64,000 bases of DNA from an uncultured Lachnospiraceae bacterium (GCA_959022495.1 CAUEYX010000002.1:124001-188000); one strand, 5' to 3'; shown: positions 9,578 to 19,489, numbered from the stretch's first letter. Program-made: numbers and translations. Notes: a model not told the origin generated them from the sequence alone.

Positions 9578-10447
9578 ATGAAAAATGATAATCTCAACAT
9601 CTCTTTCTCAATCGGGAAATACCTGATTAATATCCTGAAATTTACATACGAGTGCCAGACCTGGAATACCCCTTCCCATTCCCACAGTTCCAACAGTTAT
9701 GAACTTCACTATATCCCACAGGGACGAGGCACCCTGATCAGCAGCCAGAAATCCTACGCACTATATCCCAACGTCCTGTATACGACCGGGCCGCACATTG
9801 AGCATCAGCAGTATCCGGACCCGGAGGACCCGACTTACGAATACTGCATTTATCTGCGGATCGAGGAGATGCATGTAAAACAGCGCAGGGAAAACCCGGA
9901 CAGAGAAGATATCATGGACTTGTTTTTAAATTATCCTTTTTGGTATGGTACGGACCAGGCAGACTTATCTGTCACGTTAGAGCAGATCCGCTGCGAACTA
10001 TTTGATCCGAAGCCGGCCGCGGCATTGATGCTGGAAGCACTGTTCATACAGTTTATGGTAAAAGTCCTGCGCAACTACAGGCCCACGTCCAACGCGGCGA
10101 TCACTTCCATCCCCATTCCGCTGATCAAAGCCTACATCCTGATCGAAGACAGCTTCCTTTACGAATATGACACCATCACTTTGGAAGAATTATCGCACCG
10201 CCTTGGATTAAGCACCCGTCAGACGAGCAGGATCTTATTTAACAGATATGGGCAGAATTTTATTCAGAAAAGGACCGAAGCGAGGATGGCAGCGGCCGCC
10301 ACATATCTAAAGGAGAACAAGCTGTCCATCTCCGAGATCGCGGCTCGGCTCGGCTATTCCTGCCCCAACCACTTCCACGCCGCCTTTAAGAAATATTATC
10401 AGATGACCACCTCGCAGTATAAAAACCGTTATCTTGACAGAACATGA
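9578..10447 (+). CDS. AraC-family transcriptional regulator
   Basis: The 289-residue protein has an N-terminal cupin-like sugar-binding region (H-rich TPSHSHSSNSYELHYI, about residues 30-50). A C-terminal double helix-turn-helix AraC domain follows (about 190-289), including LEELSHRLGLS and ISEIAARLGYS. It is transcribed divergently from the sugar-acid operon, so it is probably that operon's activator, responding to the substrate or an intermediate. The ATG at 9578 follows AAGAGGAG at the right spacing; an upstream in-frame ATG at 9506 lacks a binding site. Confidence 0.85.
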   Translation: MKNDNLNISFSIGKYLINILKFTYECQTWNTPSHSHSSNSYELHYIPQGRGTLISSQKSYALYPNVLYTTGPHIEHQQYPDPEDPTYEYCIYLRIEEMHVKQRRENPDREDIMDLFLNYPFWYGTDQADLSVTLEQIRCELFDPKPAAALMLEALFIQFMVKVLRNYRPTSNAAITSIPIPLIKAYILIEDSFLYEYDTITLEELSHRLGLSTRQTSRILFNRYGQNFIQKRTEARMAAAATYLKENKLSISEIAARLGYSCPNHFHAAFKKYYQMTTSQYKNRYLDRT

Positions 10448-10502
10448 ACAGAGCACCGTACCGGATGAATGTCCGCCCGGCATGGTGCTCTTTATGACGA
10501 TA

Positions 10503-10552
10503 AAAGGGCACTGCCCCGCGGATGAAGCTTCATCCGCAGGCAGCGCCCTTTC
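10503..10552. terminator. Bidirectional terminator between the AraC gene and rpsO
   Basis: A long stem with arms starting AAAGGGC and ending GCCCTTT, closed by GGATGAAGCTTCATCC, lies between two convergent genes. It is followed by CTTTCTTTCC on the plus strand and by TTTTATC on the minus strand. A second stem, AGAGCACC / GGTGCTCT at 10450-10491, directly follows the regulator stop. Confidence 0.75.
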
Positions 10553-10576
10553 TTTCCTTCCCGCTCTGACCCAGGA

Positions 10577-10843
10577 TTATTTTCTTAATCCAAGTCTCTC
10601 AATCAGAGAACGATATCTCTCGATATCCACTTTCTTAAGGTATGCAAGAAGACCTCTTCTCTGACCTACCATCTTAAGAAGACCTCTTCTTGAATGGTGA
10701 TCCTTCGGGTTTGCCTTGAAGTGCTCTGTAAGCTCATTGATCCTTGCTGTCAGGATCGCCACCTGCACCTCCGGTGAACCTGTGTCACCCTCTGATCTTC
10801 CATACTCTTTGATGATTGCCTGTTTCTTCTCTTTTGCGATCAT
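10577..10843 (-). CDS. rpsO: 30S ribosomal protein S15
   Basis: The 88-residue length is typical. The sequence contains [17 protein letters not shown] and the [20 protein letters not shown] core that binds 16S rRNA and helps assemble the platform of the small subunit. AAGGAGGAAC precedes the ATG. It has its own strong promoter downstream of ribF and ends at the shared terminator. Confidence 0.98.
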   Translation of the reverse strand: MIAKEKKQAIIKEYGRSEGDTGSPEVQVAILTARINELTEHFKANPKDHHSRRGLLKMVGQRRGLLAYLKKVDIERYRSLIERLGLRK

Positions 10844-10943
10844 GTCTGTTCCTCCTTAAAAATACTCTGGTAAACCGCCTGGCATTAAGCGATGGCTGGA
10901 GTCGTCCGATCACCGAACGCCGGCTGATTGTGTAACCTCAGCT

Positions 10944-10972
10944 AGTATAGCACAGCTGCACCCTGTTGTAAA
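10944..10972 (-). promoter_or_regulatory. Sigma-A promoter of rpsO and ~95-base leader
   Basis: TTTACA (10967-10972) and TATACT (10944-10949) are 17 bases apart on the minus strand. The predicted transcript has a GC-rich leader of about 95 bases before the ribosome binding site. In many bacteria S15 binds its own leader to limit translation. I did not identify the S15 binding fold here. Confidence 0.7.
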
Positions 10973-11015
10973 GAGATTTCCACATCTTGGGGTTTGGACT
11001 TTAAATTTTTAAAGA

Positions 11016-11906
11016 TCAGTCTTTAAAAAAGTCGATCCCGTACTGCATGTCCTTCATGACCTGCTCTTTTAGTTCTTCCACGGAGCCGAATTTCACTTCC
11101 GGACGCTCAAACCCACAGAACTGTACCACCGCTTCTTTCCCGTATGCATTGCCCTTGTATCCGTATGCGTACACCTCGAAAAGCCGCCTGCGTTCATCCG
11201 TCACCGTGGGCTTGACTCCCGCGTTGCCCACACCGTTATACCATTTTCCATCAATTTTCACCCTGCAGGCGTAGACTCCGTATCTGGGCAGGATCTTCCG
11301 GGGTTCAGGCTCGATGTTCATGGTGGGGAAACCAAGCGTCCGTCCCAGCTGTTTCCCGTGCCGGACAGTTCCTGTCAGCTCATAAGGATATCCCAAAAGC
11401 CGTTCTGCCAGCTGAACATCCCCCTGCGCCAGCGCGTCCCGGATATACGTGCTGCTGATAATCATGCCCTGATACCGCTCCTTTTCTACCACATCAAGGG
11501 TATAGCCGTATCTGCCGGCATATTTCCGGAGCAGCTTTGTATTCCCGCCCTTCCCGCGGCCGAACGTAAAATCCTTCCCTGTCACGATGTGGGCAGCGTT
11601 TAATTTCCCGCAGAGAATCTCCCGGATGAAGGTCTCTGCCTCCATATTCTTAAGGGTCTCTGTGAACGGGCAGTCAATAAGCCAGTCTACCCTGTCCTCC
11701 AGGTGCTCTCTGCGCTCCCGGTTTGTCATGATCGAATCCCGGCTCATGTCAAAGGCGCAGACAATACTCTCGCACTCGTTTGAAGCGTATTCCCTGATCT
11801 TATCTATAAGCCTCTGGTGCCCTCTGTGCAGGCCGTCAAATTTCCCGATCGTAACTGCCGTTTTCTTTATTCCGTTATAAGATTCGATCTCTGTTATATA
11901 TTTCAT
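11016..11906 (-). CDS. ribF: Bifunctional riboflavin kinase/FAD synthetase
   Basis: At 296 residues it has the N-terminal FAD synthetase (nucleotidyltransferase) domain with IGKFDGLHRGHQ and the ISSTYIRDAL signature. The C-terminal riboflavin kinase domain has LGFPTMN and NGVGNAGVKPT. It converts riboflavin to FMN and then FAD. It follows truB after 7 bases at the end of the rimP-nusA operon, a very common place for ribF in Firmicutes. Confidence 0.96.
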   Translation of the reverse strand: MKYITEIESYNGIKKTAVTIGKFDGLHRGHQRLIDKIREYASNECESIVCAFDMSRDSIMTNRERREHLEDRVDWLIDCPFTETLKNMEAETFIREILCGKLNAAHIVTGKDFTFGRGKGGNTKLLRKYAGRYGYTLDVVEKERYQGMIISSTYIRDALAQGDVQLAERLLGYPYELTGTVRHGKQLGRTLGFPTMNIEPEPRKILPRYGVYACRVKIDGKWYNGVGNAGVKPTVTDERRRLFEVYAYGYKGNAYGKEAVVQFCGFERPEVKFGSVEELKEQVMKDMQYGIDFFKD

Positions 11907-11913
11907 GCCAGTC

Positions 11914-12870
11914 TCATCTGCCCTTTTTTCTGATTGATTCCGCTTTCAGCTCATCCGGGTCCAGAAACATCTTTTCCAGCCGGAACTGCCCCCGCTGCCC
12001 TTCATACCGATACACGCCGATGAACCTTCCTCTGTCGTCGTATACACGGAACCGCGTGCCGTCCCGCTCTGTAAAAGATGCTTCTGACGGCTGCCGGATC
12101 TGTTTCTTAAAAAATGGGTTTCCATTGTAACCGAGAGCGGCATACTCCTCTTTCAGCACAACCAGCTCCAGATCAGGAAACACGCAGTCCAGGGGGAGCA
12201 GGATCTCTGAGAGACGTCCGGCTTTCACCTGTTCCTCCACCTCGTCCAGGCGCAGACTGTCCTTCAGAGCGAACCGCCCCACACGGGTCCGGAGCAATGA
12301 TTCCATACACCCGCCTGTCCCCAGGCTCTCCCCGATGTCATGACAGAGCGTGCGGATGTACGTTCCTTTGGAACATTCCACTTCCATGCGGATTCGGGGA
12401 AGGCAGGCGTCCTTTACGCGGATGTCATGAATCAGAACCCTGCGGCTCTTTCTCTCCACAGTCTTCCCTTCCCGCGCCAGCTCGTAAAGTTTCTTCCCGC
12501 CTACCTTCAGCGCGGAATACATAGGAGGGATCTGATCGTAAGCGCCGATATAACTCCGGATGCATTCCAGTGCTTTCTTTTCTGTCACGCCATCCAGACC
12601 ATGCTCGGCAAGAATGGTTCCCGTTATATCCTGAGTGTCCGTTGTTCTGCCAAGAAGCAGGACCGTCTCATATGTCTTGTCCTTATCTGTGAGCAGATCG
12701 CATATCTTCGTAGCCCTGCCCAGACAGACAGGAAGCACCCCTTCCGCGTCGGGATCAAGGGTGCCTGTGTGTCCGATTTTCTTCTGTCCCACAATACCGC
12801 GCAGACGCGCGACCACATCATGGGATGTATATCCTTTTTCCTTATATATATTCAGTATTCCATTGATCAT
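11914..12870 (-). CDS. truB: tRNA pseudouridine(55) synthase
   Basis: This 318-residue protein contains the catalytic motif IGHTGTLDPDAEGVLPV with the nucleophilic aspartate, and later YIRTLCHDIG. It makes pseudouridine 55 in the T loop of tRNA. The start overlaps the nrnA stop by four bases (ATGA), indicating translational coupling. Confidence 0.97.
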   Translation of the reverse strand: MINGILNIYKEKGYTSHDVVARLRGIVGQKKIGHTGTLDPDAEGVLPVCLGRATKICDLLTDKDKTYETVLLLGRTTDTQDITGTILAEHGLDGVTEKKALECIRSYIGAYDQIPPMYSALKVGGKKLYELAREGKTVERKSRRVLIHDIRVKDACLPRIRMEVECSKGTYIRTLCHDIGESLGTGGCMESLLRTRVGRFALKDSLRLDEVEEQVKAGRLSEILLPLDCVFPDLELVVLKEEYAALGYNGNPFFKKQIRQPSEASFTERDGTRFRVYDDRGRFIGVYRYEGQRGQFRLEKMFLDPDELKAESIRKKGR

Positions 12871-13847
12871 CGCTTTTTATCCTGTCTGTCGCCGTGGTCA
12901 AGCTGAAGCGCGATCCGGGCAGTGATATTATTGATCACGTCATGGCTTGAGCCCTTCATCGTAACCCCTGCCGCGCGCGCATGCCCGCCGCCGCCAAAAT
13001 GCTTCGCGATCACACTGACGTCCACCCTGCCTTTTGACCGCAGGCTGACCTTAAATTTCTGCGGTTCCACTTCATGGAGAAAAATCGCTGTTTCCACGCC
13101 TTTTGTCTGGCGGAGCTGGCTAACGATGCCCTCCAGGTCTGATGGCTGAGCCTGGAAAAACCGCATGGATCGCTGCCGGATCACGGACACAATACAGCGC
13201 TTATCCATGATCAGCATGCTCTCCAAAAGCGCCCTCCCCAGAATCTGATTCTGGATATAGGTCTTTTCATAATAGGTCTTTTCGATGATTTCACTTCCGT
13301 TGATTCCTTTTCGCATCAGTTCTGCCGCGATCTCCATTGTCTCAGGAGATGTGCATGAATACTGGAACACCCCGGTATCATGCGCGATTCCCATATAGAG
13401 CGCTTCTGCTGTCTCCCTGCTGATCTTTTCCCTGTCAAGCAGTGTAAAAATCAGCTCTGAAGTAGAGCTGGCGTCCGGGACAATATAATTGTGGTCCGCG
13501 AATGCTTCATTGCTGATATGATGGTCAACGCACAGTGTCTCCCCTGCTTTCTCGAACAGCGGCACTGAAAATCCAAGCCGCTTTTCGTCTCCGCAGTCCA
13601 GGCAGATAAAGAGGTCATATTCATCGTCTTCCACAATCTGGTTCTTGACCTCATCCGTCCCGCTGATCATACGGTAAGCTTCCGGAATCTCTTCCAGATA
13701 GACGTCCGTATGTATCTGCGGGTACTGCTCTTTTAAATACAGATACAGTCCCATACAGGAACCGATGCAGTCGCCGTCCGGGCGGACATGTCCGCCCAGC
13801 GCCACCCTGCTTCTGCCTTTTAATAACTCTTCTAATACAATTGTCAT
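12867..13847 (-). CDS. nrnA: DHH-family bifunctional oligoribonuclease/PAP phosphatase NrnA
   Basis: The protein is about 326 residues and has the DHH-DHHA1 architecture. GGHVRPDGDC is the first metal motif, CVDHHIS the DHH box, and GGGGHARAAG the DHHA1 substrate loop. It degrades very short RNAs and dephosphorylates pAp. The ATG at 13847, just past the rbfA stop and after GGAG, is preferred over an in-frame ATG at 13865 that would overlap rbfA. Confidence 0.93.
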   Translation of the reverse strand: MTIVLEELLKGRSRVALGGHVRPDGDCIGSCMGLYLYLKEQYPQIHTDVYLEEIPEAYRMISGTDEVKNQIVEDDEYDLFICLDCGDEKRLGFSVPLFEKAGETLCVDHHISNEAFADHNYIVPDASSTSELIFTLLDREKISRETAEALYMGIAHDTGVFQYSCTSPETMEIAAELMRKGINGSEIIEKTYYEKTYIQNQILGRALLESMLIMDKRCIVSVIRQRSMRFFQAQPSDLEGIVSQLRQTKGVETAIFLHEVEPQKFKVSLRSKGRVDVSVIAKHFGGGGHARAAGVTMKGSSHDVINNITARIALQLDHGDRQDKKR

Positions 13848-13848
13848 A

Positions 13849-14223
13849 TTAATTCTCAGCTCCATTCTCTGAATCTGCTGTCACTTCATCGATCTTTCTG
13901 CTGATATTTACTCCATATTCAATCGACTGATCCAGGATAAATCGGATCTCCGGGGTGTTGCGCATATTGATGGTGCGCGCCAGTTCGCGGCGGATATACC
14001 CCTCCGCGCTCTGGAGCCCCTTCAATGTATCCTGCTGTGCCTTCCCGTCGCCCAGAACGCTGATATATGCTTTACATGTCTTCAGATCCGGAGCCACTTC
14101 GACAGCCACCACGGAAGTCATTGGCGCCACCCGGGGATCTTTGATCCCTCCGCGCAGGATATTGCTCAGTTCTCTCTGGACCTCAGCATTTACTCGTGTG
14201 TTTTTAATACTGTTTTTTCTCAT
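13849..14223 (-). CDS. rbfA: 30S ribosome-binding factor A
   Basis: This 124-residue KH-fold protein contains INTRVNAEVQRELSNIL-like N-terminal helices and the IRRELARTINMRNTPEIRF motif. It helps mature the 5' end of 16S rRNA and the 30S subunit. It sits between infB and nrnA as in most Firmicutes. Confidence 0.96.
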   Translation of the reverse strand: MRKNSIKNTRVNAEVQRELSNILRGGIKDPRVAPMTSVVAVEVAPDLKTCKAYISVLGDGKAQQDTLKGLQSAEGYIRRELARTINMRNTPEIRFILDQSIEYGVNISRKIDEVTADSENGAEN

Positions 14224-14253
14224 CGCTGCTCCTTCTTTCTGACTGATACAGGC

Positions 14254-17115
14254 TTATTTCCTCTCGGTCTCAACCATCTTATATGCCTCGACCTCGTCGC
14301 CTTCTTTGATGTCACTATAATTTTCAAATACAAAACCGCATTCATATCCGGCCCTTACTTCTTTTACATCGTCCTTGAAACGCTTGAGGGATGCCAGAGG
14401 ACCGTCAAATACGACAATTCCGTCGCGGACCAGACGGACAGAACAGTTCCTCTCGAAAATTCCGTCTTTCACATAAGCACCCGCGATCGTGCCCACACCG
14501 GACGCCTTGAATGTCTGGCGTACCTCCGCATGGCCCAGTATCTTCTCCTCAAATACCGGATCGAGCATTCCCTTCATCGCCGCCTCCACATCTTCGATGG
14601 CATTGTAGATGACGCGGTACAGCCTTAAATCCACGCCCTCTCTGTCCGCGATATCTTTGGCTGTCGCGTCCGGGCGCACGTTAAATCCGATAATAATGGC
14701 ATTGGACGCAGACGCCAGGATCACGTCAGACTCGTTGATGGCACCCACGCCTCCATGGATCACCTTGACAACCACTTCTTCGTTGGACAGCTTTAAGAGG
14801 CTCTGCTTGAGCGCTTCCACGGAGCCCTGAACATCCGCCTTCACCACGATATTGAGCTCTTTCAGGCTGCCCTCCTGGATCTGATTGAACAGATCGTCAA
14901 GAGACATTCTGGACTTGGTCTCATCCAGCAGTTTCACTTTATTCTGCGCGATGAACGTCTCCGCGAAGTTTCTGGCCTCCTTCTCAGAATCGCATCCAAC
15001 AAATACCTCGCCCGCGTTCGGGACATCGTTTAATCCGAGGATCTCTACCGGCTGGGATGGCCCCGCCTCTTTGACCCTTCTTCCTTTGTCGTCCATCATG
15101 GCGCGCACGCGGCCGTGAGCGCTTCCCGCCGCGATGGCGTCTCCCACATGGAGAGTGCCTTTCTGGACGAGTACAGTCGCCACAGAGCCCTTGCCCTTGT
15201 CAAGCTCCGCCTCAATCACAAGTCCTCTCGCGGAACGGTCCGGATTCGCCTTCAGCTCCATCACTTCCGCTGTCAGAAGGATCATCTCAAGAAGCTCCGG
15301 AATCCCCTCTTTTGTATGAGCGGACACCGGGACAAATACGGTACTTCCGCCCCAGTCCTCCGGTATCAGTTCATACTCTGTCAGCTCCTGCTTCACTCGC
15401 TCGATATTTGCGCTGGGCTTATCGATCTTATTGATTGCCACAATAATCTCAATTCCCGCGGCCTTGGCATGGTTGATCGCTTCCACAGTCTGAGGCATCA
15501 CGCCGTCATCCGCCGCGACCACAAGGATCGCGATATCTGTAGAATTCGCTCCACGCATACGCATGGCAGTAAACGCCTCATGCCCCGGAGTATCCAGGAA
15601 GGTAATCTTCTCCCCGTTGATCTCTACCACATAAGCCCCGATATGCTGGGTGATGCCGCCCGCCTCGCGGTCTGTCACATTGGAGTGGCGGATCGCGTCC
15701 AGAAGGGAGGTCTTTCCATGGTCGACATGGCCCATAACACAGACAACCGGCGGACGCTTCTCCATCACTGCCTCGTCTTCTTCCTCCTCTTTTAAGAGCT
15801 CCTCGATCACATCCACAACCTCTTCCTTCTCGCAGAGCACTTCGAATTCCATGGCAATCTCTTCCGCTGTGTCAAAGTCAATCTCCTGATTAACAGTCAC
15901 AATCTTGCCCTGCATGAAGAGTTTCTTCACGATCACAGAAGGAACTACTTTCATTTTATCCGCCAGCTCTTTGATCGTGAGGACTTCCGGAATTACGATC
16001 TGCTTGATCTTCTCCTCTTTCTTTTCCTCCTGTTTCTGCTGCGGTTTCTTGGCCTCTGTCACCTGTTTCTGCTTTCTGCCTTTCTTTCCTTTGCCGTCAA
16101 ACGCTTCATCTCTGTACTCTTTCTTTCTGTTATCGCGCTCTTTATCCTTTGCTTTATTTCTCTGGCTCTTCTGCTGCTCCACAATCGGGGTGCCCATCTC
16201 TTCCCTGCGGGAATCTCTTCTCTCTCCTCGCGGGCCTGCTCCGCCCGGTCTCTGGTCGCGTCCGCCCCTCTCCGGACGGCCCTGTCTCCCTTCGCCGAAT
16301 GAGCGCCCTCCCTGAGGCCTGTCAGAACGGTTCGGACGGTCGGAACGTGCCGGACGGTCTCCCACCGGACGGCCTTCCCCTGTCGGGCGGGCTCCCTGTG
16401 CCGGTCTCTCCGGGCGTGCCGGACGGTCTCCTGAAGAACGGCCTTCCCCTGTCGGACGGGCTCCCTGTGCCGGTCTCTCCGCGCGCGCCGGACGGTCTCC
16501 CGACGGGCGGCCTTCTCCTGCCGGGCGGGCTCCCTGTGCCGGTCTCTCCGGGCGTGCCGGACGGTCTCCTGCCGGACGGCTTTCCCCTAATGGACGGCCT
16601 TCCCCTGCCGGACGGGCTGTCTGCGCCGGACGCTCTGCGCGTACCGGGCGTTCTCCCGACGGACGGCCTTCCCCCGTCGGGCGCGCTGCCTGTGCCGATC
16701 TCTCCGGGCGTACCGGACGGTCTCCTGCCGGACGTGTCCCCTGTGCCGGGCGGCTTCCCGGCTGTCCCGGGCGTGTTCCCTGTGCCGGACGGGCTCCCGG
16801 CTGTCCCGGCCGCCCCGGTCGCTGCGCGGGACGGCTTCCCTGGATGCGGCTGCTGTTCCTGGAATTCTGAGGACGGATGACAAATGCAAGATTCTTCTTC
16901 TTAGGCGCCGCCTCTTTTGCCTCTGCCGCTTCCGGCTTCGCCGCTTTCTCTGTCCCCTTTCCGGAGTGCTCCCTCCGGATCTCCTCAGCCACACTGTCCT
17001 CCAGCGAGCTCATATGATTTTTCACTTCAACATTTTTCTTCTGCAGAATTTCAATGAGTTCTTTATTTTCTATTCCCAGCTCTTTCGCAAGCTCGTGTAC
17101 CCTCATCTTCGTCAT
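14254..17115 (-). CDS. infB: Translation initiation factor IF-2
   Basis: At about 953 residues this is a long-form IF-2. An N-terminal IF2_N domain ([11 protein letters not shown]) is followed by a disordered Pro/Arg/Gly-rich linker with tandem repeats (about 130-250), then a second IF2_N domain near 380. The GTPase domain starts near 455 (G1 [10 protein letters not shown]4 NKID), followed by domains II-IV. The ATG at 17115 lies 9 bases after AGGAGG; a TTG two codons earlier is too close. It recruits initiator tRNA and joins the subunits. Confidence 0.97.
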   Translation of the reverse strand: MTKMRVHELAKELGIENKELIEILQKKNVEVKNHMSSLEDSVAEEIRREHSGKGTEKAAKPEAAEAKEAAPKKKNLAFVIRPQNSRNSSRIQGSRPAQRPGRPGQPGARPAQGTRPGQPGSRPAQGTRPAGDRPVRPERSAQAARPTGEGRPSGERPVRAERPAQTARPAGEGRPLGESRPAGDRPARPERPAQGARPAGEGRPSGDRPARAERPAQGARPTGEGRSSGDRPARPERPAQGARPTGEGRPVGDRPARSDRPNRSDRPQGGRSFGEGRQGRPERGGRDQRPGGAGPRGERRDSRREEMGTPIVEQQKSQRNKAKDKERDNRKKEYRDEAFDGKGKKGRKQKQVTEAKKPQQKQEEKKEEKIKQIVIPEVLTIKELADKMKVVPSVIVKKLFMQGKIVTVNQEIDFDTAEEIAMEFEVLCEKEEVVDVIEELLKEEEEDEAVMEKRPPVVCVMGHVDHGKTSLLDAIRHSNVTDREAGGITQHIGAYVVEINGEKITFLDTPGHEAFTAMRMRGANSTDIAILVVAADDGVMPQTVEAINHAKAAGIEIIVAINKIDKPSANIERVKQELTEYELIPEDWGGSTVFVPVSAHTKEGIPELLEMILLTAEVMELKANPDRSARGLVIEAELDKGKGSVATVLVQKGTLHVGDAIAAGSAHGRVRAMMDDKGRRVKEAGPSQPVEILGLNDVPNAGEVFVGCDSEKEARNFAETFIAQNKVKLLDETKSRMSLDDLFNQIQEGSLKELNIVVKADVQGSVEALKQSLLKLSNEEVVVKVIHGGVGAINESDVILASASNAIIIGFNVRPDATAKDIADREGVDLRLYRVIYNAIEDVEAAMKGMLDPVFEEKILGHAEVRQTFKASGVGTIAGAYVKDGIFERNCSVRLVRDGIVVFDGPLASLKRFKDDVKEVRAGYECGFVFENYSDIKEGDEVEAYKMVETERK
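16363..16725 (-). repeat. Tandem 69-bp repeats inside infB
   Basis: Five imperfect copies of a unit of about 23 residues ([20 protein letters not shown] plus three more) code for the linker of IF-2; one copy carries a six-residue insertion. The copies differ by a few substitutions (PERS/AERP/PERP), so they look like repeated unit duplication followed by drift. Copy number is likely to vary between strains. Confidence 0.85.
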
Positions 17116-17130
17116 ATTCAACTACCTCCT

Positions 17131-17454
17131 TTATGCAATATCCTCTCGGTTTTTAAGCTCTTTTTGAATCCCGTCTGCAAATCCTTCGTCCAATATCGCC
17201 AGAGATGCACGGAATTCCTTTCCCATTGCATGCCCTAAGGTATCTTTATCTCCGTAAAAACAAATTGGAACTCTGTAAAATTTACACATATCCCGAAATT
17301 TCTTCTTTGTGTTCTCCGATGCGTCTGACGCGACAATCACCAGCTTCGCCTTCCCTGACTTTGCCTCGCTCTCCGTCATCATCTCGCCGCTGGCGCACCT
17401 TCCCGCTTTCATCGCAAGCCCGATCAGAGACAGGATCTTATCTCTATTCGCCAA
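17131..17454 (-). CDS. ylxQ: L7Ae/L30e-family RNA-binding protein YlxQ
   Basis: The 107-residue product has the L7Ae fold signature: DKILSLIGLAMKAGR, then KAKLVIVASDAS and LGHAMGKEFRASLAI. This is the small YlxQ protein always found between ylxR and infB; it probably binds kink-turn RNA. A TTG at 17454, ten bases after AGGAG, gives the usual N-terminus (LANRDKIL). An ATG at 17484 is also in frame but lacks a good binding site. It overlaps ylxR by 11 bases. Confidence 0.88.
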   Translation of the reverse strand: MANRDKILSLIGLAMKAGRCASGEMMTESEAKSGKAKLVIVASDASENTKKKFRDMCKFYRVPICFYGDKDTLGHAMGKEFRASLAILDEGFADGIQKELKNREDIA

Positions 17455-17719
17455 TCTCTCCCATCTCCTTTTCCAGTCTGTCATACACGTCCTGCGGGAT
17501 TTCCTGCTTAAAAGAACGTTCCAGCCCTTTACTTTTCGCCGCCCTGCGGAAACAGGAAAGAGATCTGCACAGATAAGCGCCGCGCCCGTTTTTCTTGCCC
17601 TCGGCATCCACAACGAAGTCTCCGCCTTCCGTCCGCAGAATGCGCATCAGTTCTTTTTTCGGTTTCATCTCACCGCAGCCCACGCATTTTCTCATCGGGA
17701 TCTTTTTCTTTACTGCCAA
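17444..17719 (-). CDS. rnpM: YlxR family RNase P modulator (RnpM)
   Basis: This 91-residue basic protein begins MAVKKKIPMRKCVGCGEMKPK and has the family's GRGAYLC motif. The CVGCG and AYLCRSLSC cysteines are typical of the YlxR fold. In Bacillus the protein (RnpM) binds RNase P RNA and modulates its activity. It lies between nusA and ylxQ as expected. Confidence 0.93.
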   Translation of the reverse strand: MAVKKKIPMRKCVGCGEMKPKKELMRILRTEGGDFVVDAEGKKNGRGAYLCRSLSCFRRAAKSKGLERSFKQEIPQDVYDRLEKEMGEIGE

Positions 17720-17745
17720 ATGATTCCACTCCTTCAGACTCTCAC

Positions 17746-19002
17746 TTAATTTTCTGTCTCAATGAACTCGATCTCTTCCGTATCATCCAGGCCGCCGCTC
17801 TCATCATACGGTCCGCTGTAACTGTCATCGTAGTCCTCATCATATTCGTCATAGCTGTCGTCCTCATACGCGCCATCCTCGACATACTCATCCTCATAGT
17901 CACCGGTATAGCCTTCCTCACCCATAAGTCCCATCTGTTCCATGTAGTTCTCCGGAAGGTCTCCCGCCTCAATGGCCTGCGTCTCACTCTTAATATCGAT
18001 CTTATATCCTGTCAGGCGCGCCGCCAGCCTTGCGTTCTGCCCCTCTTTTCCGATGGCGAGTGAGAGCTGGTAATCCGGCACAATGACACTTGCCGCCTTC
18101 TCCTCCGGGTCCGCCATAACAGAAATCACTTTTGCCGGGCTTAAGGCATTCTCGATCAGAAGGGCCGGGTTCTCATCCCAGTTGATAATGTCGATCTTCT
18201 CTCCGCGCAGCTCCTGTACCACCGCGTTTACCCTGGCGCCGTTCATTCCCACGCACGCCCCTACCGGGTCTACGTTCGGATCGTTGGACCACACAGCCAT
18301 CTTTGTGCGGGAGCCCGCCTCCCTGGCAATGCTTTTGATCTCCACGATGCCTTCCCTCACCTCGGAAACCTCTGCCTCAAAAAGGCGTTTTACCAGTTCC
18401 GGATGGGTGCGGGATACGAGGATCTTTGGTCCCTTCGGGGTATTCTTCACTTCCACCACGTACAGTTTAATGCGCTCTGTTGGTTTGAACGCCTCGCCTT
18501 TGACCTGCTCGTTCTCTGTAAGCATGGCATCCGCTCTTCCAAGGTTGATGCTGATATTCTTTCCTACATAGCGCTGTACAATACCAGTCACAATATCCTT
18601 CTCTTTCTCAAAATACTGATCAAATACAACTTTTCTCTCTTCCTCCCGGATTTTCTGGAGGATCAGGTTTTTCGCGTTCTGTGTGGCAATGCGTCCGAAT
18701 TCCTTTGACTGTACCGGAATCTGGGCCACGTCGCCGATCTGGAGCGCTGAATCGATCTTTTCCGCGTCCTCAAGGCTGATCTCCAGCGCGGGTTCTGTTA
18801 CTTCTTCGACCACTTTCTTTTCCGCGTACACTGCATAGTCGCATGTGTCCCTGTCCATAATGACCTTGATATTCTCCGCGGTCCCGAAATGGTTTTTACA
18901 GGCGCTGATCAATGAGTTCTCAATCGCGTCCATCATCACGTCTCTGCTGATGTTCTTCTCTTTCTCAAGGATCGTCAATGCTTCCATTAACTCTGTGTTC
19001 AT
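17746..19002 (-). CDS. nusA: Transcription termination/antitermination protein NusA
   Basis: At 418 residues it contains the N-terminal RNA polymerase-binding domain, an S1 domain (VTGIVQRYVGKNISINLG), and two KH domains (VGACVGMNGARVNAVV and LAIGKEGQNARLAARLTG). It ends in an unusually acidic Asp/Glu/Tyr-rich tail from about residue 355 in place of the proteobacterial AR repeats. It controls pausing, termination and antitermination. AGGAGGAAGG precedes the ATG. Confidence 0.97.
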   Translation of the reverse strand: MNTELMEALTILEKEKNISRDVMMDAIENSLISACKNHFGTAENIKVIMDRDTCDYAVYAEKKVVEEVTEPALEISLEDAEKIDSALQIGDVAQIPVQSKEFGRIATQNAKNLILQKIREEERKVVFDQYFEKEKDIVTGIVQRYVGKNISINLGRADAMLTENEQVKGEAFKPTERIKLYVVEVKNTPKGPKILVSRTHPELVKRLFEAEVSEVREGIVEIKSIAREAGSRTKMAVWSNDPNVDPVGACVGMNGARVNAVVQELRGEKIDIINWDENPALLIENALSPAKVISVMADPEEKAASVIVPDYQLSLAIGKEGQNARLAARLTGYKIDIKSETQAIEAGDLPENYMEQMGLMGEEGYTGDYEDEYVEDGAYEDDSYDEYDEDYDDSYSGPYDESGGLDDTEEIEFIETEN

Positions 19003-19021
19003 TTTTTCCTTCCTCCTAAAA

Positions 19022-19489
19022 TTAAAAATCCAAAGCCAGACGGATCAGGGCAATGTCTGATCTTTCAAATGTCTGTTCCGCCCCATCCTCATATGTGATG
19101 GTAACCGTATTTTCATCATATTCTTTCAGTATTCCCACAAATTCCTTCTGCCGGTCGATGGCCCGGTAAGTCCGGATCTCCACTTCCTCCCCCAGGCTCC
19201 TCTTAAAATCCTTCTCTTTCTTGAGCGGCCTGCCGAGCCCCGGGGAACTCACCTCAAACACATAGGAATCCGGGATATAATCCTTCTCATCCAGGATGTC
19301 AGAGAACTGCCTGCTGACCGCCTCGCAGTCATCCACCGTGATGCCGCCGGGCTTGTCGATATAGGCGCGCAGGTACCATGTTCCGCCCTCTTTGACATAC
19401 TCCACATCCACCAGTTCAAATTCCAGAGCCGTCACAATGGGCTCCAAAAGCTCTTCCGTCTTCTGTTCGTATTCTTCTTTTCTGGACAC
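19022..19489 (-). CDS. rimP: Ribosome maturation factor RimP
   Basis: This 155-residue protein has the DUF150 pattern: LEFELVDVEYVKEGGTWYLR, the VDDCEAVSRQ segment, and YVFEVSSPGLGRPLKK. It assists 30S subunit assembly. The start codon is GTG at 19489. It leads the nusA-infB operon, with a good promoter about 80 bases upstream and a hairpin in between. Confidence 0.95.
   Translation of the reverse strand: MSRKEEYEQKTEELLEPIVTALEFELVDVEYVKEGGTWYLRAYIDKPGGITVDDCEAVSRQFSDILDEKDYIPDSYVFEVSSPGLGRPLKKEKDFKRSLGEEVEIRTYRAIDRQKEFVGILKEYDENTVTITYEDGAEQTFERSDIALIRLALDF

Noticed and set aside
16149..16880. Long plus-strand frame opposite infB with VPDGL repeats
   Set aside because: It is the antisense of the GC-rich IF-2 repeat region; the repeats force an open frame.
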